From positions 1 to 64,000 of the IMG/VR virus record IMGVR_UViG_3300049491_000419: a DNA stretch of 64,000 bases, one strand, 5' to 3'. Both the position numbers and the translations under genes were made by a program. Source of the DNA: a virus. Below, piece by piece: positions 50,107-59,369 of this stretch. Each line of letters begins with the position of its first letter. Within the stretch, counting starts at the first letter, position 1. The notes beneath the pieces are model-generated. The model was not told where the DNA came from and did no database searches. It saw only the letters and a program-made list of their open reading frames with translations.

Positions 50107-50951
50107 GAAAAATTTACAGGATTAAAGTCAATTTCGCTTTCCCATTCGTGAGTGCATTTTTCGCACTTAGCTGTGAAGGAACGCTTAATACCAATTTGGT
50201 TAATCTCATCGATTAGGTCGCCGATCTTGTCTACACTTTTCTTATCAATATTTTGTAGAAAGTCTTTAATGAACTTTGGGTCTGAAACATTAATGCCTTG
50301 CGAATCATCAACAACCTTAACGACACCAGCAGTCATTAGTTCAAACTTAATGATTGCTACTTGCTTAAATGATGTGGTGAAAATTGCAGACCTTTGCTCA
50401 TCTGAGAGCGTCTGGCTTTCGATTGCTCTTGAAAGCTTTGTTTGTTCAAACTGTGCATGTAACGCTTTTAGCAATTCAGGGAATGAATAAGGCTTAACAA
50501 ATACTGACAATCCGTTATCCAAATTGATAACATATTCTGGCTCAAGTTCTGCCATATTGTCAAGTGCATATTGTAAGTCGAGTTTGAAGGTATTCTCGTG
50601 AGTACATTTTGGGCACTTTAATGTAGTTTCAAGCGCATCGTTGTATGTTGCATAACGAATTGCTGTAATCAGTGCGTCAATGTCGTTTGTTAATAGAGCG
50701 CGTGGCTGCTTCACAGCAGGCACGCAACTTGTAAGGACTTCGATTAAAGCCTCACCATTTAATAATGCGTCTGGATTCTTAAGGGCAAGTTCGTCCTTGC
50801 CAGTCATAGGCAGAATGCCAATTTCACCCTTATCTGTGAATTCAATGATACCCGGCTTGTAATAACTTGTGCCGCTAGGAACTTTCAAGTACATCTTGAA
50901 CTGCCTAAAATATTGCTTTAGCGGGTTGTTTTGCTGTACGGATGGTTCCAT
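50103..50951 (-). CDS. gp26: baseplate hub protein gp26
   Basis: 282 aa. NPLKQYFRQFKMYLKVPSGT, then YKPGIIEFTDKGEIGILPMT, then DELALKNPDALLNGEALIEV, match the T4 gp26-type hub family. Two zinc-ribbon-like C-x-x-C knuckles (CPKCTHENTF near residue 116; CEKCTHEWESE near 267) flank the C-terminal half. T4 gp26 is 208 aa. It assembles the central hub. It has a minus-strand late box at 51003 and overlaps the next gene. Confidence 0.8.
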   Translation of the reverse strand: MEPSVQQNNPLKQYFRQFKMYLKVPSGTSYYKPGIIEFTDKGEIGILPMTGKDELALKNPDALLNGEALIEVLTSCVPAVKQPRALLTNDIDALITAIRYATYNDALETTLKCPKCTHENTFKLDLQYALDNMAELEPEYVINLDNGLSVFVKPYSFPELLKALHAQFEQTKLSRAIESQTLSDEQRSAIFTTSFKQVAIIKFELMTAGVVKVVDDSQGINVSDPKFIKDFLQNIDKKSVDKIGDLIDEINQIGIKRSFTAKCEKCTHEWESEIDFNPVNFS

Positions 50952-50974
50952 ATTAATACCTCTGAAAATGTTTT

Positions 50975-50982
50975 GATAAATA
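50975..50982 (+). promoter_or_regulatory. GATAAATA late promoter box, rightward
   Basis: Plus-strand box 50 nt before the ATG at 51033. It faces the leftward box at 51003-51010 across about 20 bp. Confidence 0.65.
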
Positions 50983-51002
50983 GTATTGATTGATCTTTCA
51001 CT

Positions 51003-51010
51003 TATTTATC
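51003..51010 (-). promoter_or_regulatory. GATAAATA late promoter box, leftward
   Basis: Minus-strand box 51 nt before the gp26 ATG. With the box at 50975 it forms a face-to-face pair in the divergent intergenic region. Confidence 0.65.
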
Positions 51011-51032
51011 ACGGGACTTAACCTGACTTTTT

Positions 51033-53153
51033 ATGGCTGATAATTCTGTCTTTATTACTGGCGCCGCAGAAGGCGCGTTTGCAGAAGCGTTAAACGGTAT
51101 CCCTCCTTGGGCTACACAGAAAACCGCTGAAGACATCGAGAAGGTTCTTAACAAATTATTAGGTGTTCAGTCTAAAGCCTTAGCACAAGCTATCAAATGC
51201 TGCAAGGGTGCAGGTGGTGATAATTCGGGTACTTCAAAGCAAGTTAATGATGAATTAGATAAGCTTGCTAAGAATCTAAAGCGTACAAACGAAGAAGATG
51301 CTAAGAAAAAGAAGCGCGATAAAGAATTAGAAAAATCCGAAAAAGATGAACTAACTCGTGGCAAGAAGAAAAAGCTACAAGACGAACTTCTAACACGAGG
51401 CCTTAACGCAGTTATTGGTGCTGGTCTAAAGATTAATGCAATTCAGAAACAGTATTTCACTACTTCTGAGGACTTGTTTAAGTCTGGTGTAAATTTACTA
51501 AATGGAAATGATACTACTACAAGTAGTATGATGTCCTTAAATCAAATTGTAACACTTACCGGCCTAAGATTAGAAACATTTCAGAAAGTTGTTGAAAAGT
51601 ATAATTCGTCAATTAATGCAGTTGGTGTAAGTAAGTTTGCAAAGACGCTTTCTCTAACATCAACAAAACTAATTGCACTAGGATACAATTCTGAGCAGCA
51701 GGCCGAATTGCTTGGTACACTTGTTGAATCAGAAAGCGAATACATGGATATTCGCAACAAATCACAGGAGCAACTTGCAGATGATGCTCAGCGTCTAGGC
51801 AAACAGATGACACGATTGTCTCTTTTAACTGGACAAACCAATGAAAAGTTACAAGAAAACTTAAAATCCCTTGCAAAAAACACCGATAGTACAGTCGTTG
51901 CGGCTGTGTACGGGGATGAGGCAGCAAAGCGTTTGAACGTTTTTGCATCGTCTTTTAAAGATGCAGACATTGGTGCAATGTTCCAGAAACTTGCGGCAGC
52001 AACACAACCTGCTATTACAAAAACATTCCAAGCATTGGCGCAAGCCGGTCAAGCACCTCTCGCTGAAGAATTTACACGAATTGCAACAGCAGCAAGAGAC
52101 GGTGCAATTTCAGCAGAACAAGCACAGAAGCAGACAACAGATTTAGCACAACGAGTAAACAGCACAACACTCCAGAGTTTAGCATTGCTTGCAGATAAGG
52201 GTGTAGAAGGTGCTGCAGAAACTCTAAGCGTAATTACAAAGCTTCGTGCTCAGGGTAATACAACATCAAAGGCAACAGAAGGACAGGTTGACGCAGCAAT
52301 TGCAGCACAATCCTCATTGTCACGATTCTCAACCGCACTTGAGAAGACACAATCTCTTGCACAAAGAGCATTTCCGTTGTTAGAAAAACAAGTCGACCTA
52401 GCGTCAGGAGCATTAGAGAAATTCAATAAGGTAGTCATGGCAGCTACCGATCTTTTCAGTGCCGAGACACGCAGTTGGATTGCTATTGGTGTTGAAGTGT
52501 TTGCAGGTCTTGCTTTCTTAGCTCGAGGTACAAAAGGATTAACGGGTGGTTTTGACCTTTTAAAGACTGGCGCAACAATGCTATGGGATGGTATTAAGTT
52601 TCTTGGAAGTGGCATTATGAGTGCAGGCCGTGCATTATTTGGATTACTAAACCCAGTTGGAAAGGTAATTGCAGCATTTGCAGCAGGCTATGCAATTGGC
52701 ACAATCATTTACGAAATGATTTCTAAATTTGATTGGTTTAATAACATGATGGATAAGATCTTTGCAGGCCTTGATCACGTCATGAAATACATTCCTGGAT
52801 TATCGGGAGATGCCAAGGAACGTATTGCAACAAGAGAAAAGATTGCAGCTCAAGCCCAGGCTCAAGCATCGGCAAAGAAATCAACAATTTCTGTACCTAA
52901 GGAACCTGCACAGACTACTATTAAGAGTCCATCAGCAGTTCCACCAAGTCCAGAAAAAACTACGGTATCTCCTAGTGGCGAACCTGTTGCAGCAACACCA
53001 TCTCTTGCCGCAACCGTACCTCCACCAAGTTCAAACGACATAAATAGCGTAATGACTTACCAAACCTCGATTTTAGTGCAGCTTCTAGAAACTTCACAAA
53101 ACTTAGTATCGGTAAACAAAGACATTCTAAGATACACTAAGGCACATTCATGA
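51033..53153 (+). CDS. tape-measure-like virion protein
   Basis: 706 aa. A lysine/glutamate-rich coiled coil spans about residues 70-115 (EEDAKKKKRDKELEKSEKDE), followed by long alanine/glutamine-rich helices (ALAQAGQAPLAEEFTRIATA; AAIAAQSSLSRFSTALEKTQ) and a hydrophobic region at about 485-565 (GVEVFAGLAFLARGTKG; PVGKVIAAFAAGYAIGTIIY). The C-terminal tail is proline/serine-rich. This composition fits a tail tape measure or hub protein such as gp29 (590 aa in T4). It overlaps the portal gene by 4 nt. Other internal virion roles are possible. Confidence 0.6.
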   Translation: MADNSVFITGAAEGAFAEALNGIPPWATQKTAEDIEKVLNKLLGVQSKALAQAIKCCKGAGGDNSGTSKQVNDELDKLAKNLKRTNEEDAKKKKRDKELEKSEKDELTRGKKKKLQDELLTRGLNAVIGAGLKINAIQKQYFTTSEDLFKSGVNLLNGNDTTTSSMMSLNQIVTLTGLRLETFQKVVEKYNSSINAVGVSKFAKTLSLTSTKLIALGYNSEQQAELLGTLVESESEYMDIRNKSQEQLADDAQRLGKQMTRLSLLTGQTNEKLQENLKSLAKNTDSTVVAAVYGDEAAKRLNVFASSFKDADIGAMFQKLAAATQPAITKTFQALAQAGQAPLAEEFTRIATAARDGAISAEQAQKQTTDLAQRVNSTTLQSLALLADKGVEGAAETLSVITKLRAQGNTTSKATEGQVDAAIAAQSSLSRFSTALEKTQSLAQRAFPLLEKQVDLASGALEKFNKVVMAATDLFSAETRSWIAIGVEVFAGLAFLARGTKGLTGGFDLLKTGATMLWDGIKFLGSGIMSAGRALFGLLNPVGKVIAAFAAGYAIGTIIYEMISKFDWFNNMMDKIFAGLDHVMKYIPGLSGDAKERIATREKIAAQAQAQASAKKSTISVPKEPAQTTIKSPSAVPPSPEKTTVSPSGEPVAATPSLAATVPPPSSNDINSVMTYQTSILVQLLETSQNLVSVNKDILRYTKAHS

Positions 53154-54892
53154 CCTGGAAGAAATTTTTTAAGCCCGTTAACTCTGTCCTACCGGTCACA
53201 CAGCGAGCAGTCGATTCTACATCGGCCTATGCCTCTACGTCTAAGTATAGTAACTGGCTTCCAGAAGTATATGCAGGTCCACCTGATAGATTGCAGCGTT
53301 ATGCAGTTTATGATCAGATGAACTTTGACCACGAAATTCATGCAGCCCTTGATACCATTGCAGACTTTGGTACAGAACCAGATGAAGTGACAGAATTGCC
53401 TCTAGTTCTAAAATACAACGATGATCCAACACCCTCTGAAATTCAGATTCTAGAAAAATCGTTGGGACAATGGTGCAGATTGAATAAGCTTAATAAGCGC
53501 ATCTGGTCTATGTTCCGTTCTACATTGGTTTATGGTGATCAATTTTTCTTGCGTGATCCGGAAACATTTAAACTCTATTGGATTGATCCGGCTAAGGTAG
53601 AGAAAGTCATTGTCAACGAATCCGATGGCAAGAAAATTGAATCCTATTTTATTAAGGACATCGATCTAAACATTAAGGGTCTTGTTGCAACTAATCAGTT
53701 GAACAAACTTTCTAATGAAGCATTTGGTGCCAACAGTGTTGTATTTTCACCACCTATGCAAGGTAACATGAATTATGTTTCTGGTGGCTTTGGCGGAGCA
53801 GGTACAGCAAACTATCAAGACGGCGGAGCTACGGCAGTAGATGCTGAACATATTGTGCAACTGTCCCTGACAGATGGCATGAATGCTGCTTGGCCCTTTG
53901 GTCTAAGTATCCTTGAGCAAATTTACAAGGTTTACAAACAAAAAGAACTGCTTGAAGACTCTATTCTTATCTATCGTGTACACCGCGCACCTGAGCGCCG
54001 TGTCTTCTTTATTGACGTCGGTACTATGCCACCTAACAAGGCGCAGCAGTACCTTGAGCGTGTTCGTTACGAAGTACAGCAAAAGCGTATTCCAAGTAGA
54101 ACTGGCGGCGGCGCTAATGTGGTTGATTCGACATATAATCCAATGTCTATCTTGGAAGACTATTTCTTTGCTGTAACGAGTGAAGGTCGTGGATCTAAAG
54201 TTGAAGTATTGCCCGGCGGTGAGAACTTAGGTGATATTGACGACTTGCGTTATTTCAATAACAAGATGCTACGTGCTTTGGGTGTTCCAAGTTCGTACTT
54301 GCCGACAGGTCCGGAAGATGGTACATCAACCGTTAGTGATGGGCGTGTTGGTTCGGCATTTATTCAAGAGTTTAGATTTGCAAAGGTTGTAACTCGTTAT
54401 CAACAACAGGTTATTGAACCGATTGATTTAGAATTTAAGCTTTTCCTTAAGCGTCGTGGGGTAACAATTGATAATAGCTTGTTTGAGCTTGCGTTTACAC
54501 CAGCACAATCATTCTCTGAGTATCGTCAGCTTGAACTTGATGCAGCACGTATCAATACATTTACAGCATTGACAGATATTTCGTTTGTCTCTAAGAGATT
54601 CATCTTAAAGACCTATTTGGGTTGGACAGAAGCACAGCTTGAAGAAAACGAGCGTATGTGGAAAGAAGAGCGTAGTCGCCTAACTAAGACATTTGCACCT
54701 AATGCAGGGGCAGGTGGAGCAGCAGGTGGTGGATTAGGTGGTATGGGCGGTGGCTCAGCACCAGCTGGACTTTCTGATGTTGGTATTACAAGCTCGGGCA
54801 TTGATGATATGGCACCCGATGCCGAAGGTGTCGAGGGAGAAGAAGGAGCCCCTGTATCTGATACAGAGGTAGATAGCTTCGGGGAACAATAA
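53150..54892 (+). CDS. gp20: portal vertex protein gp20
   Basis: 580 aa (T4: 524). PEVYAGPPDRLQRYAVYDQM, DHEIHAALDTIADFGTEPDE, LVYGDQFFLRDP, IYRVHRAPERRVFFIDVG, KAQQYLERVRYEVQQKRI and LGVPSSYLPTGPEDGTSTVS are diagnostic of T4-type portals. The C-terminus is glycine-rich (GGGLGGMGGGSAPAG) and then acidic. The dodecameric portal admits DNA and starts head assembly. ATGA overlap with the preceding gene. Confidence 0.95.
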   Translation: MTWKKFFKPVNSVLPVTQRAVDSTSAYASTSKYSNWLPEVYAGPPDRLQRYAVYDQMNFDHEIHAALDTIADFGTEPDEVTELPLVLKYNDDPTPSEIQILEKSLGQWCRLNKLNKRIWSMFRSTLVYGDQFFLRDPETFKLYWIDPAKVEKVIVNESDGKKIESYFIKDIDLNIKGLVATNQLNKLSNEAFGANSVVFSPPMQGNMNYVSGGFGGAGTANYQDGGATAVDAEHIVQLSLTDGMNAAWPFGLSILEQIYKVYKQKELLEDSILIYRVHRAPERRVFFIDVGTMPPNKAQQYLERVRYEVQQKRIPSRTGGGANVVDSTYNPMSILEDYFFAVTSEGRGSKVEVLPGGENLGDIDDLRYFNNKMLRALGVPSSYLPTGPEDGTSTVSDGRVGSAFIQEFRFAKVVTRYQQQVIEPIDLEFKLFLKRRGVTIDNSLFELAFTPAQSFSEYRQLELDAARINTFTALTDISFVSKRFILKTYLGWTEAQLEENERMWKEERSRLTKTFAPNAGAGGAAGGGLGGMGGGSAPAGLSDVGITSSGIDDMAPDAEGVEGEEGAPVSDTEVDSFGEQ

Positions 54893-54900
54893 GATAAATA
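54893..54900 (+). promoter_or_regulatory. GATAAATA box next to the portal stop
   Basis: This box overlaps the region immediately after the gp20 stop and lies only 6 nt before the ATG of the 54907 gene, too close for that gene to have a normal leader. It could serve the core genes further downstream. Confidence 0.45.
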
Positions 54901-54906
54901 GGTATT

Positions 54907-55131
54907 ATGAAAGCTAAAGATTTACTTGTTGAATTCTATGACCCTGCCGATGATGAACTGGGGCAAGCAAAGATGGATGACACTCGTCGTCCACGCTTAA
55001 CTATGCTTCATTTGCAAAAACTTAGGAAATCACGCGATGCTGAAAAGTACGAAACTGCTCAGCACCTTAACTTCCTACCCGATATGTATAGTCCTCCACC
55101 CGAGGAAGCTGGCGCGCCCGCCGGCCTATAA
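54907..55131 (+). CDS. small conserved head-gene-cluster protein
   Basis: 74 aa. MKAKDLLVEFYDPADDELGQ, then DDTRRPRLTMLHLQKLRKSR, then QHLNFLPDMYSPPPEEAG. Charged and helical in the centre, proline-rich at the end. Its position between gp20 and the core proteins is that of T4 gp67/gp68-like prohead core genes, and I recall similar small proteins in this position in aquatic T4-like phages. Role in the prohead core is inferred from place only. Confidence 0.65.
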   Translation: MKAKDLLVEFYDPADDELGQAKMDDTRRPRLTMLHLQKLRKSRDAEKYETAQHLNFLPDMYSPPPEEAGAPAGL

Positions 55132-55144
55132 AGTAGTTTTTTAT

Positions 55145-55159
55145 CTCGGCCCGACCGAG
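55145..55159 (+). other. small GC hairpin upstream of a CTAAATA sequence
   Basis: CTCGG-CCCGA-CCGAG forms a 5-bp stem. ACTAAATA follows immediately (55160-55167), one base from the late-box pattern. This resembles the stop-then-restart arrangement seen elsewhere in the window. The 173-nt gap to the next ATG holds nothing else obvious. Confidence 0.4.
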
Positions 55160-55304
55160 ACTAAATAACTCTGCGAATCCGCACTTCTCTAAAAGTGGCT
55201 CTTTTATGGCCATTTCCTCCTATATTCCCCTTCTCCGGGTTAAATACCTAGAATACCACTCTATGTGGAATTTTGGAACTTTAACTAATCAGGGAGAGAT
55301 TGGA

Positions 55305-56306
55305 ATGTCACAACAACAAAAGCTTGAAAAGGTACTGGACCTTCTGTTATCAGAAGACTCAGACCAGGCTGCTGAACTTCTCCACCAGATCATCGTCGAA
55401 AAGGCCCGTGTAATTTATGAAAGTATCGTCGAAGAAGAAGATACAGTCGTAACCGAAGGGGAAGACGAAGTTGGTGGCGAGCCAAATAAGGACTTCACAG
55501 ACGAAATTGCATCCGACAAGGATGAAGTTGATTCTGACGAACAGAACGACGGCGAAGCCGGCGGTGGTGAAGATGATGGCGAAGGCAGCGATGATGAAGA
55601 TGAAGAAGGCGCAGCCGATGAATTCGGTGGAGATGCTGGCGGTGAAGGTACTACAGAAGAGCGCGTTGAAGACCTAGAGTCTCAACTTGCTGAACTACGT
55701 GCCGAATTCGACGCACTCATGGGCGAAGAAATGCAAGAACCACAACATGCTGATATGGGTGCTGATATGGGTGCTGAAGTTGCACCTGCAGACGATGGCA
55801 TGGGCGGAGCTCCTGATTTCGGTGGCGGCATGGGCGGCGAAGATAAGGTCGTTGGTGAAGTTGTAGCTACTATGTTCGAGAAAAAGAAGGACAAGAAGCT
55901 AGAAGTTGCCCCACAGAAGAAAGATGAAAAGAAGGACAAGAAGGTTGACGAAGAGACACAATTCTTGAGCAAGGTTGGCGATACCGGTCAAAAGGGTACT
56001 GCAAAGCTTGTCGGAACTGGTAAGAACACACCGCTAGGTGCTGAACAAACCAAGTCGTCGTTCACTAACATTCCTCCACGCAAGGATTACGGCGGAAAGC
56101 CAACAAATATCCTAGGTAGCAAGTCTACCGGCGGCGAATATGGAAAGTACAATGGTGATTCTGCAAAGGATGACACACCATCTGACAACGTAAAGGTTGA
56201 TCCTAAGAAGTCTGGCGTAAAGGCTGATACTACTGCAAAGTGGACAGGCGGCAAGGCATCCGGTGAAGGCTTTACAAAGTCTCCTCTAACCAAGAAGCCA
56301 GCTTAA
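55305..56306 (+). CDS. acidic prohead-core-type protein
   Basis: 333 aa from the ATG at 55305, which has GGGAGAG 9 nt upstream; the open frame extends to 55206 but lacks coding character there. Residues 1-45 are helical (MSQQQKLEKVLDLLLSEDSD). Residues 45-115 are extremely acidic (DEDEEGAADEFGGDAGGEG). A glycine/methionine-rich stretch (ADMGADMGAEV) and a lysine-rich stretch (KKKDKKLEVAPQKKDEKKDK) follow, then a serine/glycine/lysine-rich tail. It fits a gp67/gp68-type internal core protein destroyed by the gp21 protease. Confidence 0.65.
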   Translation: MSQQQKLEKVLDLLLSEDSDQAAELLHQIIVEKARVIYESIVEEEDTVVTEGEDEVGGEPNKDFTDEIASDKDEVDSDEQNDGEAGGGEDDGEGSDDEDEEGAADEFGGDAGGEGTTEERVEDLESQLAELRAEFDALMGEEMQEPQHADMGADMGAEVAPADDGMGGAPDFGGGMGGEDKVVGEVVATMFEKKKDKKLEVAPQKKDEKKDKKVDEETQFLSKVGDTGQKGTAKLVGTGKNTPLGAEQTKSSFTNIPPRKDYGGKPTNILGSKSTGGEYGKYNGDSAKDDTPSDNVKVDPKKSGVKADTTAKWTGGKASGEGFTKSPLTKKPA

Positions 56307-56315
56307 GGAACGAAA

Positions 56316-56957
56316 ATGGCCATGGCAAATAAACTGTACGAGTACCTGACATTTAATCAGGCGCACGTTCAACTTCTAGAAGAAGATAACAAAATGACTG
56401 GTGGTAAGGATCTCTGTATGAAAGGGATCTTTATCCAGGGTGACGTAAGAAACCAAAACCAGCGTGTTTATCCTGTTCGTGAAATTGCTAGAGCTGTGAA
56501 TTCGATCACTGAGAAATTGAGCGGTGGCCAATCAGTAATGGGAGAACTCGACCATCCGGAAGAGTTGTCTATTAACTTGGACCGCGTAAGCCACCTTATC
56601 ACAGAAATGTGGATGGAAGGTGCAGATGGATACGGTAAGTTGAAAATTGTTCCAACCCCAATGGGCAACATAGTTAAGACATTGTTGCAATCGGGAGCAA
56701 AGTTGGGCGTTTCATCCCGTGGTTCTGGAAATGTTGGTGATGATGGTAATGTATCGGACTTCGAAATTATTACTGTTGACATCGTTGCACAACCAAGTGC
56801 TCCAAACGCATTCCCAAGAACGATATATGAAAGTCTTTTTAACATGAAGGGTGGTGCCAGTGTAATGAATACCGCAAGGTCTGCATTAACTGAAGCCGCT
56901 GCACAGAAACAGCTTGTTAAAGACCTTCACAGATTGATCAACGAGTTGAAAATTTAA
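56316..56957 (+). CDS. gp21: prohead core protease gp21
   Basis: 213 aa, same as T4 (212). MKGIFIQGDVRNQNQRVYP, VMGELDHPEELSINLDRVSH (catalytic H), and LGVSSRGSGNVGDDG (nucleophilic S) reproduce the herpesvirus-type serine protease fold, with FEIITVDIVAQPSAP after it. The protease digests scaffold and core and trims the capsid protein. The extra start codons at 56316 and 56322 leave the exact N-terminus open. Confidence 0.94.
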   Translation: MAMANKLYEYLTFNQAHVQLLEEDNKMTGGKDLCMKGIFIQGDVRNQNQRVYPVREIARAVNSITEKLSGGQSVMGELDHPEELSINLDRVSHLITEMWMEGADGYGKLKIVPTPMGNIVKTLLQSGAKLGVSSRGSGNVGDDGNVSDFEIITVDIVAQPSAPNAFPRTIYESLFNMKGGASVMNTARSALTEAAAQKQLVKDLHRLINELKI

Positions 56958-56969
56958 GGGGAACTCAAG

Positions 56970-58088
56970 ATGGCAAAAAAACTAGATGAGATCTTGAGCG
57001 AAAGCGTTGGACTATCAGAGGATGTCAGAAGCCAGATCGTTGGCTTGTGGGATTCAAAGCTACTCGAAGCACGTGAAGAAGTTGCTGCAACACTCCGTGA
57101 GGAATTTGCACGTAAGTTTGAACATGACAAGGGTGTCTTAACAGAAGCAATTGATCGCTTCCTATCTGACAAGGTTCGCGTCGAACTCGAAGAATTCGCC
57201 GATGACAAGAGAAAACTTGTCGCTGAACGTGTTGCTTACAAGAGCAAGCTGACAGAGCACACAGGAATGCTAAACAAATTCATCACAGAAGCAGTAGCTA
57301 AGGAAATGAAAGAGTTCCATGCTGAAAAGAAGGCCATGAAGGAAAACTTTGGTAAGCTAGAGAACTTCCTGTTGAAGCAACTTGCAGAAGAAATTCGCGA
57401 GTTCCGTGCAGACAAGAAGAGCCTAGTTGAACAAAAGGTCAAAATGGTTACCGAAGGTAAGCAGAAGCTACAAGAAACAAAGGCACAATTCATTAAGCGT
57501 GCAGCTCAAATTGTTGAGTCTAACATTGAGAAGACACTACGTACAGAAATTGGACAGTTCAAGGAAGACATTCGTGTTGCCCGTGAAAACGATTTCGGAC
57601 GCAAGATTTTCGAGAGCGTTGCCGCAGAGTTCATGACTTCGTATTTGAACGAAGGAACTGAGCTTAAGAAGCTACAAAAGGTAGTCGAATCCAAGAACAA
57701 GGAACTTGCAACACTTAACGAATCAGTTAAGAAGAGCAAGGGATTGATGGAAGGTTTGGATACCAAGTTGAAAGCTACTCAAGACCTAGTTGAAAGACAG
57801 AAAGTCATGAGTGAGTTACTAGCACCATTGTCGAAGGACAAGAAAGCTGTAATGAAAGAATTGCTTGAATCGGTTCAGACAAAGAACTTGCAAGGTCAGT
57901 ACAACAAGTATTTGCCAAGCGTTCTAAATGAGGCCGCTGCACGTAAACCTGAATCTGCAAAGACTCAGTTAACAGAGGCGACATTGTCAGCCAAGACAGG
58001 CAACAGAGCGGAGGTCGCTCAAGAGGAAGTTACTGAAGAGAGTTCAGAACTACAACACATTTTGTCCTTAGCCGGAATTAGAAAGTAA
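56970..58088 (+). CDS. gp22: prohead scaffold protein gp22
   Basis: 372 aa, longer than T4 gp22 (269). Almost entirely charged coiled coil: KKLDEILSESVGLSEDVRSQ, REEVAATLREEFARKFEHD, KSLVEQKVKMVTEGKQKLQE, RRxx-type NDFGRKIFESVAAEFMTSYL. The C-terminus ELQHILSLAGIRK may be the contact to the capsid. It is the major scaffold around which gp23 assembles and is degraded by gp21. AAGGGGAACTCAAG serves as ribosome-binding site. Confidence 0.92.
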   Translation: MAKKLDEILSESVGLSEDVRSQIVGLWDSKLLEAREEVAATLREEFARKFEHDKGVLTEAIDRFLSDKVRVELEEFADDKRKLVAERVAYKSKLTEHTGMLNKFITEAVAKEMKEFHAEKKAMKENFGKLENFLLKQLAEEIREFRADKKSLVEQKVKMVTEGKQKLQETKAQFIKRAAQIVESNIEKTLRTEIGQFKEDIRVARENDFGRKIFESVAAEFMTSYLNEGTELKKLQKVVESKNKELATLNESVKKSKGLMEGLDTKLKATQDLVERQKVMSELLAPLSKDKKAVMKELLESVQTKNLQGQYNKYLPSVLNEAAARKPESAKTQLTEATLSAKTGNRAEVAQEEVTEESSELQHILSLAGIRK

Positions 58089-58105
58089 TCTAGGAGAATA
58101 CTACA

Positions 58106-59278
58106 ATGGCAACAAAGCTATTTGAATCAAACTGGGGCGCTACAAAAGAAGCCCTATTAGAAGGCCTAAAGGGAACCCGTCGTCAGTCCATGGACGTAGT
58201 GTTTGAAAACACTCGTAGATACTTGGCTGAATCGGCAACCGCAGGCGCAACCCAAGCAGGTAACATCGCTGTACTAAACAAGGTCATGCTACCGCTTATC
58301 CGTCGTGTTATGCCAACAGTTATTGCGAACGAAATCATGGGCGTCCAGCCAATGACCGGTCCAGTTGGACAGATCCACACTTTGCGTGTTCGTTACGCTA
58401 ACACAGCCGCTGGCGTTACAGCTGGTACTGAAGCACTTGGTCCATTCGAAATTGCTAAGGCATATTCGGGTAACGAAGTTGCAGCAGATCCAGGCGCAGC
58501 ATCAACAGCGCGTCTAGAAGGCGTACCTGGTAACAAGCTCAGCATCCAGATCTTGAAGGAAACCGTCGAAGCTAAGACACGTAAGTTGTCAGCTCGTTGG
58601 ACCTTTGAAGCCGCTCAAGATGCAAACGCTATCCACGGTATCGACATCGAAGCAGAAATCATGCAAGCACTTGCACAAGAAATCACTGTTGAAATCGACC
58701 AAGAAATGCTATTCAAGTTGGGTAGCCTAGTTCCAGTCGCACCAACAACCTTCAACCAAGCCGCTGTCTCTGGTACAGCAACATACGTTGGTGATGAAAT
58801 GGCTGCTCTTGCAGTTATGATTAACCAGCAAGCTAACCTTATTGCTGCACGTACACGTCGTGGTGCTGCTAACTGGGCAGTTGTTTCGCCAACAGCGTTG
58901 ACAATTCTTCAGTCTGCAACTACATCTTCGTTCGCACGTACAACAGAAGGTACATTCGAAGCTCCTACAAACACAAAGTTTGTTGGTACTTTGAACAGCA
59001 CAATGCGTGTGTATGTTAACCAATACGCATCTGATGGTGATCCAGTTCTTATCGGCTACAAGGGCCCTACAGAAACTGATGCCGCAGCTTACTACTGCCC
59101 ATACATTCCATTGATGAGCGTTGGTCCAGTTATGGATCCACAGACATTCGAGCCAGTCGTATCGTTCATGACACGTTACGGTTACTTGGAACTAACCAAC
59201 ACAGCTAACAGCTTCGGTAACGCAGCTGACTACCTGTCGAAGGTTGGAATCGATTCGTCGACATTGAAGTTCTATTAA
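58106..59278 (+). CDS. gp23: major capsid protein gp23
   Basis: 390 aa, shorter than T4 gp23 (521). LLEGLKGTRRQSMDVVFENT, then RYLAESATAGATQAGNIAVL, then MLPLIRRVMPTVIANEIMGV, then QPMTGPVGQIHTLRVRYANT are diagnostic of T4-type HK97-fold capsid proteins. An E/A-type protease site in the first 55 residues is expected (possibly after AESAT). The C-terminus GRYGYLELTN-like (MTRYGYLELTNTANSFGNAA) fits. A strong AGGAG site precedes the ATG. A terminator follows the stop. Confidence 0.95.
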   Translation: MATKLFESNWGATKEALLEGLKGTRRQSMDVVFENTRRYLAESATAGATQAGNIAVLNKVMLPLIRRVMPTVIANEIMGVQPMTGPVGQIHTLRVRYANTAAGVTAGTEALGPFEIAKAYSGNEVAADPGAASTARLEGVPGNKLSIQILKETVEAKTRKLSARWTFEAAQDANAIHGIDIEAEIMQALAQEITVEIDQEMLFKLGSLVPVAPTTFNQAAVSGTATYVGDEMAALAVMINQQANLIAARTRRGAANWAVVSPTALTILQSATTSSFARTTEGTFEAPTNTKFVGTLNSTMRVYVNQYASDGDPVLIGYKGPTETDAAAYYCPYIPLMSVGPVMDPQTFEPVVSFMTRYGYLELTNTANSFGNAADYLSKVGIDSSTLKFY

Positions 59279-59306
59279 TCCGACTCCAGGATTAGAAAGA
59301 AATTTA

Positions 59307-59335
59307 GGGACCCTCCGGGGTCCCTTTTTGTTTTT
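59307..59335 (+). terminator. intrinsic terminator after the capsid gene
   Basis: GGGACCC (59307-59313), TCCG loop, GGGTCCC (59318-59324), followed by TTTTTGTTTTT. A textbook strong terminator 29 nt after the gp23 stop. Confidence 0.93.
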
Positions 59336-59337
59336 CT

Positions 59338-59345
59338 GATAAATA
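59338..59345 (+). promoter_or_regulatory. GATAAATA late promoter box
   Basis: Directly after the U-tract of the capsid terminator and 24 nt before the ATG at 59370, with TAAGGA as ribosome-binding site. Confidence 0.7.
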
Positions 59346-59369
59346 TATCAATATTGTAAGGATATCAAA

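Noticed and set aside
55206-55304. Upstream extension of the acidic core protein
   Set aside because: The extra 33 residues lack coding character, and a good ribosome-binding site directly precedes the internal ATG at 55305.
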